64,000 bases of DNA from contig JAETQF010000012.1 in assembly GCA_021770845.1 (NCBI GenBank), positions 1 through 64,000 of the forward strand, written 5' to 3'. This stretch comes from Oscillospiraceae bacterium (GTDB lineage: Bacteria > Bacillota > Clostridia > Oscillospirales > Oscillospiraceae). The notes beneath the pieces were generated by a model. That model did no database searches, was not told the DNA's origin, and saw only the letters and a program-made list of their open reading frames with translations. A program made the translations under genes and the position numbers. Shown here piece by piece: positions 58,205-64,000 of the stretch (its first letter is position 1; each line of letters begins with the position of its first letter).

Positions 58205-60418
58205 GTCCGCGTAGTAGTTGATGAGGCAGCCCGCCAGAATAATGTCCCGCTCCTCCCGGGTGAGGCCGGGCAGGGACAGGGTGACGGGGGTTTCGCCGCC
58301 GCGCCGCAGAATTGCGGCGGTGATGGTTTCGCCGTCCCCCTCCAGCAGGGCGCGGATGCCCGGGAGGTACACCTGATCCCCGGGCTGGAGATCCAGCTGC
58401 TTCAAATCCGCCGCCACAAAGGGCAGCATCCCCCAGTTTACCACGTTGGAGCGGTACCGCTTGGTGGCGTACTCCTCAGCGATGTTGGCGCAGCCCCCCA
58501 GCACCCGCTGGCAGGAGGCGGCCTGCTCCCGGGCGGAGCCGTCCCCGGGCTTCAGGGCCATGATCAGGGAGCCCAGGCCGGTGTGGACGGGATCGAAGTG
58601 TCCCAGGGCCTTCTTCACCTCGGGATCGGCGGGGTCGGCGCGGCGCAGGCGCTCCGTTGTCTGGACGGCCTTGGCCCGGGGGACGTACTGGGGATCCTTC
58701 CGGGACAGGGCGAACTCGGACAGCAGCAGGGGGTTGGAGCGGTAGGAGGAGGTCTCCCCGGAGGGGATGAGCTCGTCGGTGGTGGTCACCGGGTCGTAGA
58801 TGGCGGAGCACACCGTCAGCAGCAGGTTGTCCGGCAGGGGGATCTGCTCCGGCCAGTCGGCGATGTTGGGGCCGAACACCAGCTCCGCCTCGGGCTGGGG
58901 GTTGCCCACGCCGAAGTAGACCCGGGACTGGTAGGGGTGATCGTCATAGACCCAGTGCTCGTCGGGCCGGTCGGCGGGCACGTCGGGCAGCTCGTCCGCG
59001 CCGGTGAGGACGCCGCCCATCCGGGCGGTGGCGGCGATGGAGCGGGCGTCCATCAGGGCTACGTAGGAGATCTGGCCGTTCCCGGGCTTGGAGCCCTCCC
59101 GGTTGGGGAAGTTGCGGGTGGAGTGGCGGATGGAGAAGGCCCCGTTGGCGGGCACGTCCCCGGCGCCGAAGCAGGGGCCGCAGAAGCAGGAGCGGATGGA
59201 CGCCCCCGCCGCCATCAGCTGGGCGATGGCGCCGTTCCGGGTGAGCTCCAGGTTGATGGGCATGGAGCCGGGGTAGCAGGACAGCCAGAAGGCGCCGGAG
59301 CCGGTGGAGCAGTCCTTCAGAATTTCGGCGGCCCGCGTCAGGTTCTGGAAGGTGCCGCCGGAACAGCCGGCGATGACGCCCTGATCCACCCGGAACTGGC
59401 CGCCGATGGCCTTGCGCAGCAGGGAGGGGGCGTTTTTCGCGCCCAGCTGCTCCGCCGCGTCCTTGTCCACCTGGTGGAGGAGATCCGCCATGTTGGCCTT
59501 GAACTCCCGGATGGGGTAGGCGTTGGAGGGGTGGAAGGGCAGGGCGATCATGGGCTCCACCTTGTCCAGCTCCACGGTGACGACGCCGTCGTAGCAGGCG
59601 CCTTCCGCCGGGGCCAGTTTCCGATAGCCGTCCACCCGGCCCAGCAGGGCCAGGGCGGTTCTGGTCTGCTCGTCCGTCTGCCAGACGGAGGACAGGCAGG
59701 TGGTCTCGGTGGTCATCACGTCGATGCCGGAGCGGTAGTCCATGGAGAGGCTGGCCACGCCGGGGCCGAAGAACTCCAGCACGGCGTTTTTCACCGCGCC
59801 GCTTTTGAAGGTGGCCCCCACCAGGGCCAGGGCCACGTCCTGGGGCCCCACGCCGGGCCGGGGGGTTCCGGTGAGGTAGACGGCGATGATTTTAGGGAAG
59901 GCAATGTCGTAGGTTTTGCGCAGAAGCTGCCGGGCCAGCTCCGGGCCGCCTTCGCCGACGCCCATGCAGCCGTAGGCCCCGTAGCGGGTATGGGAGTCGG
60001 AGCCCAGGATCATCCTGCCCGGGGCGGCGTACCGCTCCCGCATATAGGAGTGGATGACGGCCTGATGGGCGGGGACGAACTCGCCGCCGTACTTCTTGGC
60101 GGCGGACAGGCCGAACACGTGGTCGTCCTCGTTGATGGTGCCGCCTACCGCGCACAGGGAGTTGTGGCAGTTGGTGAGCACGTAGGGCAGGGGGAACTCG
60201 GTCATGCCGGAGGCCCGGGCGGTCTGGATAATGCCCACGTAGGTGATGTCGTGGGAGGCCATGGCGTCGAACCGGAGGGACAGGCGGCCGGGGTCGCCGG
60301 ATGTATTGTGGGCCAGGAGGATGGAGCGGGCCATGGTGCCCTCGCCGCCCGGGGCGGCGCCGGCGGGGAGGAAGCGGCCGTCCTGCCAGCGGACGGGCGT
60401 ATTCTGTATTGTAATCAT
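58202..60418 (-). CDS. Aconitase-family hydratase (YbhJ-like)
   Basis: GSDSHTRYGAYGCMGVGEGG, CSGGTFQNL, SCFCGPCFGAG, NFPNREGSKPG; C-terminal swivel domain; start set to MITIQNTPVRW. Confidence 0.85.
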   Translation of the reverse strand: MITIQNTPVRWQDGRFLPAGAAPGGEGTMARSILLAHNTSGDPGRLSLRFDAMASHDITYVGIIQTARASGMTEFPLPYVLTNCHNSLCAVGGTINEDDHVFGLSAAKKYGGEFVPAHQAVIHSYMRERYAAPGRMILGSDSHTRYGAYGCMGVGEGGPELARQLLRKTYDIAFPKIIAVYLTGTPRPGVGPQDVALALVGATFKSGAVKNAVLEFFGPGVASLSMDYRSGIDVMTTETTCLSSVWQTDEQTRTALALLGRVDGYRKLAPAEGACYDGVVTVELDKVEPMIALPFHPSNAYPIREFKANMADLLHQVDKDAAEQLGAKNAPSLLRKAIGGQFRVDQGVIAGCSGGTFQNLTRAAEILKDCSTGSGAFWLSCYPGSMPINLELTRNGAIAQLMAAGASIRSCFCGPCFGAGDVPANGAFSIRHSTRNFPNREGSKPGNGQISYVALMDARSIAATARMGGVLTGADELPDVPADRPDEHWVYDDHPYQSRVYFGVGNPQPEAELVFGPNIADWPEQIPLPDNLLLTVCSAIYDPVTTTDELIPSGETSSYRSNPLLLSEFALSRKDPQYVPRAKAVQTTERLRRADPADPEVKKALGHFDPVHTGLGSLIMALKPGDGSAREQAASCQRVLGGCANIAEEYATKRYRSNVVNWGMLPFVAADLKQLDLQPGDQVYLPGIRALLEGDGETITAAILRRGGETPVTLSLPGLTREERDIILAGCLINYYAD

Positions 60419-60561
60419 ACTGTTAAGTACCTTTCTTTGAGGATTGGCAAATGATATTTCAGTGTAACAGATTACCGGGGAAAAAGCAAGAAAACCGAGG
60501 GACTTTACAAAAGAAAAATAGGGGCGGCCGGCGGGAGGAAAATATATTTTTGAAAAAGGGC

Positions 60562-60590
60562 TTGTCTTTACCAGTTCATTCCGGTATAAT
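60562..60590 (+). promoter_or_regulatory. yajC promoter TTGTCT-N17-TATAAT
   Basis: -35 60562-60567, -10 60585-60590. Confidence 0.65.
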
Positions 60591-60655
60591 AACTCTAATG
60601 CCGTGAGACAGAAGGGCCGCAAGCCGGCCCGCATCTTGACATAGGAGGAACTCAT

Positions 60656-61018
60656 ATGCTTAAAATCGCAGCCGCCGCCGCTGGCCCCGGATCCATGCTT
60701 CCGTCCATTCTGATGATCGTGGTCATGATCGGCGTCATGTACTTCCTGCTCATCCGCCCGGAGAACAAGAAGAAAAAGGCCGCCGAGGAGATGCGCAGCA
60801 GCCTGAAGGTGGGGGACGAGATCACCACCATCGGCGGCATTGTGGGCACCGTGTGCGCGGTGAAGGAAAAGACCGTGGTGCTGGAGACCGGCGCGGATCG
60901 CGTCCGGATCGAGTTCACCAAGTGGGCCATCTCCAGCAAGGGCACCCAGAGCACCGAGGAGCCCGTGGCTGAAAAGCCGGAGAAAAAGGACAAGAAGGAC
61001 AAAAAAGAGGACAAGTAA
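60656..61018 (+). CDS. yajC: Preprotein translocase subunit YajC
   Basis: YFLLIRPENKKKKAAEEMRSSLKVGDEITTIGGIVGTV. Confidence 0.95.
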   Translation: MLKIAAAAAGPGSMLPSILMIVVMIGVMYFLLIRPENKKKKAAEEMRSSLKVGDEITTIGGIVGTVCAVKEKTVVLETGADRVRIEFTKWAISSKGTQSTEEPVAEKPEKKDKKDKKEDK

Positions 61019-61037
61019 CGGCATTCCCAGGCATGAC

Positions 61038-61084
61038 AAGCACCCCTTTCGCATATGGTATATCACCATAGGAAAGGGGTGCTT
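61038..61084 (+). promoter_or_regulatory. Hairpin covering the Shine-Dalgarno of the next gene
   Basis: AAGCACCCCTTTC (61038-61050) pairs with GAAAGGGGTGCTT (61072-61084); GGAAAGGGG lies about 10 nt before the ATG at 61089. Confidence 0.7.
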
Positions 61085-61088
61085 TTGT

Positions 61089-61514
61089 ATGCGGAAGGGG
61101 GAGGCCCAGGGGGCCAACGCCGCCCAGATGGTGACGGCGGTGGCGCTGGGCGGCCTGCTGGCCCTGGGGGTGGAGCTGATGGTGCTCCTGCTGGGGGCGG
61201 TGGCGGTGTCCAACGGGATCCTGAAGGAGGACGCGGCGGCCCAGGTGACGGCGGCGGCCTGCGTGCTGGGCTGCCTCATCGGCGGGCTGCTGGCCTGTTC
61301 CCGGTGGAGCGCCCGGCGGCTGCTGGCTGGCCTGGCGGTGGGGGCGGTGTGCTGCCTGCTCATTCTGGCGGTGAGCCTGCTGATGGGGGAGGGCTTTCAG
61401 CTCGGATCCCAGGCGCTGGTGGAGCTGGCCGGGTGCCTGTGCGGCGGGGCGGTGGCCGGGGTGTTCGGCGGCCGGAAGGGCAAGAAGAAGCGGACGTCCG
61501 CCCGGAAGAAATGA
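61089..61514 (+). CDS. TIGR04086-like small membrane protein
   Basis: Four hydrophobic segments, downstream of yajC. Confidence 0.7.
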   Translation: MRKGEAQGANAAQMVTAVALGGLLALGVELMVLLLGAVAVSNGILKEDAAAQVTAAACVLGCLIGGLLACSRWSARRLLAGLAVGAVCCLLILAVSLLMGEGFQLGSQALVELAGCLCGGAVAGVFGGRKGKKKRTSARKK

Positions 61515-61540
61515 CAAGAGAAAACCCATCCGACGCACGG

Positions 61541-61572
61541 AAGGCCGCGGCCCCAAAGGGGCCACGGCCTTT
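61541..61572. terminator. Terminator-like hairpin between convergent genes
   Basis: AAGGCCGCGGCCCCaaaGGGGCCACGGCCTT. Confidence 0.7.
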
Positions 61573-61603
61573 GCCGGCTGTGTGGAGCAGAGCGGGGGAG
61601 GGC

Positions 61604-62167
61604 TCAGGGCTTCAGCTCGCGCAGGGGGAGGGTGTCCACGTCCACCGGGCAGGGCGCGCCGCCGTCCAGGGGATAGGCCATGCCGCCGAACACCACCGCC
61701 TCCATCTGGGAGAGATCCTGGATGGAGTTCAGCGTCCAGGTTTCATCCAGCTGCCAGAGCTCACCGGCACCGACATGGCGGTAGCCGGAAGCGCCGCCTC
61801 GGATCCCCAGCTGGCGGGCGGGAGACACACTGCCGTCCTTCCAGAGGAAGTGCAGGAGGGGGATGGGCGGGGAGTCGTCGGGGCTGGTAAACTCCGCCCG
61901 GAGGGACAGAGGGGACAGGGTGATCCGGTTCAACGTGACAGAGCCGGCAATGCTGTCCTCAAGGACGACCGGATCCAGCCCCGGGGCGTTGGCCCACAGG
62001 GCCACGAACACGTCGGCGCACAGCTCCTCCACATCCTCCCGGCAGGCGCGGCCCGCCAGCGCCCGGAGAATGACCGCGCTGACGTAGGGGGTGAATCGCT
62101 TCACCGCCGCGTCCAGGGCGCTCCTGCTGCCCCTGTTCAGTTTTTTGACCAGCGCGCGCTCGTCCAT
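61604..62167 (-). CDS. ECF sigma region 2 fused to anti-sigma-like C-terminal domain (possible pseudogene)
   Basis: N-terminal LVKKLNRGSRSALDAAVKRFTPYVSAVILRALAGRACREDVEELCADVFVALWANAPGLDP; C-terminal SVTLNRITLSPLSLRAEFTS...WTLNSIQDLSQMEAVVFGGMAYPLDGG. Confidence 0.6.
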   Translation of the reverse strand: MDERALVKKLNRGSRSALDAAVKRFTPYVSAVILRALAGRACREDVEELCADVFVALWANAPGLDPVVLEDSIAGSVTLNRITLSPLSLRAEFTSPDDSPPIPLLHFLWKDGSVSPARQLGIRGGASGYRHVGAGELWQLDETWTLNSIQDLSQMEAVVFGGMAYPLDGGAPCPVDVDTLPLRELKP

Positions 62168-62304
62168 GGGCGTACCTCCAAAGCTCTGTGAGGTGGGTTC
62201 CATTAGTATATACGAAAAGGAAGGGGCGCGGTTACGGGAAAAGACAATTTTTTCGGGGAAAATTTTAAGGGGGAAAATGGAAATGATACATTGGAAAAAA
62301 TCGC

Positions 62305-62334
62305 TTGACAAAACGCTTTTTCCGGTGCTACAGT
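62305..62334 (+). promoter_or_regulatory. Promoter TTGACA-N18-TACAGT upstream of the C69 dipeptidase
   Basis: -35 62305-62310, -10 62329-62334. Confidence 0.65.
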
Positions 62335-62380
62335 TTGGATGATCCCCTGGAGGGGAACTTTTAAGAAAGAAGGAACGAAC

Positions 62381-64000
62381 ATGAAGCATTGGAAACGGTT
62401 GGGCGCGGTGGTGCTGGCCGCTGTACTCACGGTGAGCGTCACCCTTTCCAGCGCCAGCGCCTGCACCAGTCTATTCGTCGGCAGCGAGCTGACTGAGAAC
62501 GGATCCACTTTCTTTGGCCGCGGTGAGGACATCGGCGAGCATTACGCCAAGATCTTCCAGGTCATTGAGGCCGCGGATCATGCCGAGGGCGAGATGTATG
62601 AGGACTCGTATGGCTTCACCATGCCCTGGCCCGCCCACACCTACCGCTACACCTACGTCCGGGACTCCCTGGAGTACGGCGAAAATATCGTAGACGACGA
62701 CGGCAATGTGGTCATCCCTGCCTACGCCCAAGCGGGCATCAACGAAAATGGCGTGTCCGTCACCGCCACCGTGTCCACCATCTATAACCCGGTGCTGGAC
62801 GAGTTCGATCCCCCCGCCGATGAGGGCATCTGCGAGCTGTCCATCGCCGGGGTGATCCTCCAGTCCGCCACCTCTGCCCGGGACGGCGTGCAGATCCTGG
62901 CCGACATCTTGGACGAGTACGGCGCCGGGGAAGACGGCGATTACTATAACTCTATCCTCATCGGCGACACCGAGGAGGTCTGGAATTTCCTGGTTGTCTC
63001 CGCCCACAACTATGTGGCGGTGAAGCTGCCCGCCGACAAGGTGTCCATCAACCCCAACATTGTCACCATGGGCGAGATCGACACGGCGGACACGGACAAC
63101 GTGGTCGCCTCCAAGGGGCTGATCTCCCTGCCGCTGGAGAATGGCTTCCTGGTGTCCTCCCAGTACGACGCGGACAAGTACAAGGAGGGCGACAAGATCA
63201 CCAAGGTCAACATCCGCGAGACCTATGGCACCGACGACGGGAACAGCCAGTACACCCGCTTCTGGCAGGGTGTGCACTACCTGAATCCGGCCATGGCCGC
63301 CGAGCTGGATATCAGCGGCTATGACGGCGAGGAGATGCTCCACAGCGCGGAGCTGGGCGGCCCCATCTCCTACCTGTTCGACACCGACCGCAAGCTGACC
63401 ACCTTTGAGGCTATGCGTTTCTTTGCCGCCCGGGGCGAGGGCACCGACTACGACTCCAATAAGGACGACGGCATCTGGTCTGTGGGCAATGAGCATCAGG
63501 CGGAGGTGCACCTCTTTGAGGTGCGCCATGACGACACGCTGCCCGCCGAGCTGGCCACCATCGAGTGGCTGGCGATGAACCGCTCGGAGTACTCCGTGTT
63601 CCTGCCCTTCTACTCCGCACTGATCAGCGAGACGGACAGTGTGTATCACTGCGACTGGACAAACAATGACGGCGAGAACTGGGCGTACTATAATCCGAGG
63701 GAGGATATGGAGCTGTTCGGTGACGTGGTGAACAGCCCCGCCGATCTGCCGGAGAACTCCATGTTCTGGGTGTTCGCCGCGCTGAACGATATGTGCGACA
63801 ATGATCGGGAGCACTACGGCGTCAACGTCAAGGCGTTCTGGGAGGAGTACCAGACCGCGCTCATTGAGAAGCAGGCCGCCGTGGACAAGGCTATGCTGAA
63901 CCTCTACAAGGCGGATCCCGCCCTGGCGCAAGCGAGTGCCACCGCCCTGGGCAAGGCCATTGCCCGGGAAACCTATGGCTATGCCAGGCAGATCATGGAG
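62381..64000 (+). CDS. C69-family dipeptidase, secreted (incomplete, runs off the window)
   Basis: Signal peptide followed by CTSLFVGSELTENGSTFFGRGED; hand-translated open frame to the window end, absent from the ORF track. Confidence 0.88.
   Translation, partial: MKHWKRLGAVVLAAVLTVSVTLSSASACTSLFVGSELTENGSTFFGRGEDIGEHYAKIFQVIEAADHAEGEMYEDSYGFTMPWPAHTYRYTYVRDSLEYGENIVDDDGNVVIPAYAQAGINENGVSVTATVSTIYNPVLDEFDPPADEGICELSIAGVILQSATSARDGVQILADILDEYGAGEDGDYYNSILIGDTEEVWNFLVVSAHNYVAVKLPADKVSINPNIVTMGEIDTADTDNVVASKGLISLPLENGFLVSSQYDADKYKEGDKITKVNIRETYGTDDGNSQYTRFWQGVHYLNPAMAAELDISGYDGEEMLHSAELGGPISYLFDTDRKLTTFEAMRFFAARGEGTDYDSNKDDGIWSVGNEHQAEVHLFEVRHDDTLPAELATIEWLAMNRSEYSVFLPFYSALISETDSVYHCDWTNNDGENWAYYNPREDMELFGDVVNSPADLPENSMFWVFAALNDMCDNDREHYGVNVKAFWEEYQTALIEKQAAVDKAMLNLYKADPALAQASATALGKAIARETYGYARQIME

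Overview
High-GC Firmicutes chromosomal window, consistent with an Oscillospiraceae-type Clostridium relative (inferred from gene content and order, not from a database search). Bases 1 to about 3300 look like the remnant of a mobile element: small ORFs, a cassette of overlapping tiny ORFs on the minus strand, and a ribbon-helix-helix-like repressor with an operator-like array. This remnant ends at a tRNA-Pro gene. The rest is mostly housekeeping: amidase, clostripain, solute-binding protein plus hybrid kinase, tRNA-Arg, a two-component pair, prmC-recA-recX-rimO-pgsA, PiT transporter, dGTPase, dnaG-rpoD, yqfC-yqfD-phoH-ybeY-era-yqzL-recO-mutS2, HPr-uvrC-rsmD-coaD, a reduced dcw cluster (mraZ to ftsZ), gluQ, guaB, FMN riboswitch-ribU, an aconitase-family hydratase, yajC, and a C69 dipeptidase running off the right end. 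The observations I would follow up first are: (1) an Xre-regulator/60-aa-protein islet between phoH and ybeY with divergent promoters sharing an overlapping palindromic -10; (2) an exact 60-bp duplication of a response-regulator 3' end flanking a 172-bp insert made almost entirely of five consecutive hairpins; (3) a degenerate Mur-ligase-like protein in the dcw cluster with no intact P-loop lysine; (4) an apparent in-frame fusion of ECF sigma region 2 to an anti-sigma-like C-terminal domain; (5) a tandem RHH-like repressor with three operator-like boxes at its own promoter. All family names come from reading the translated sequences; no searches were run.
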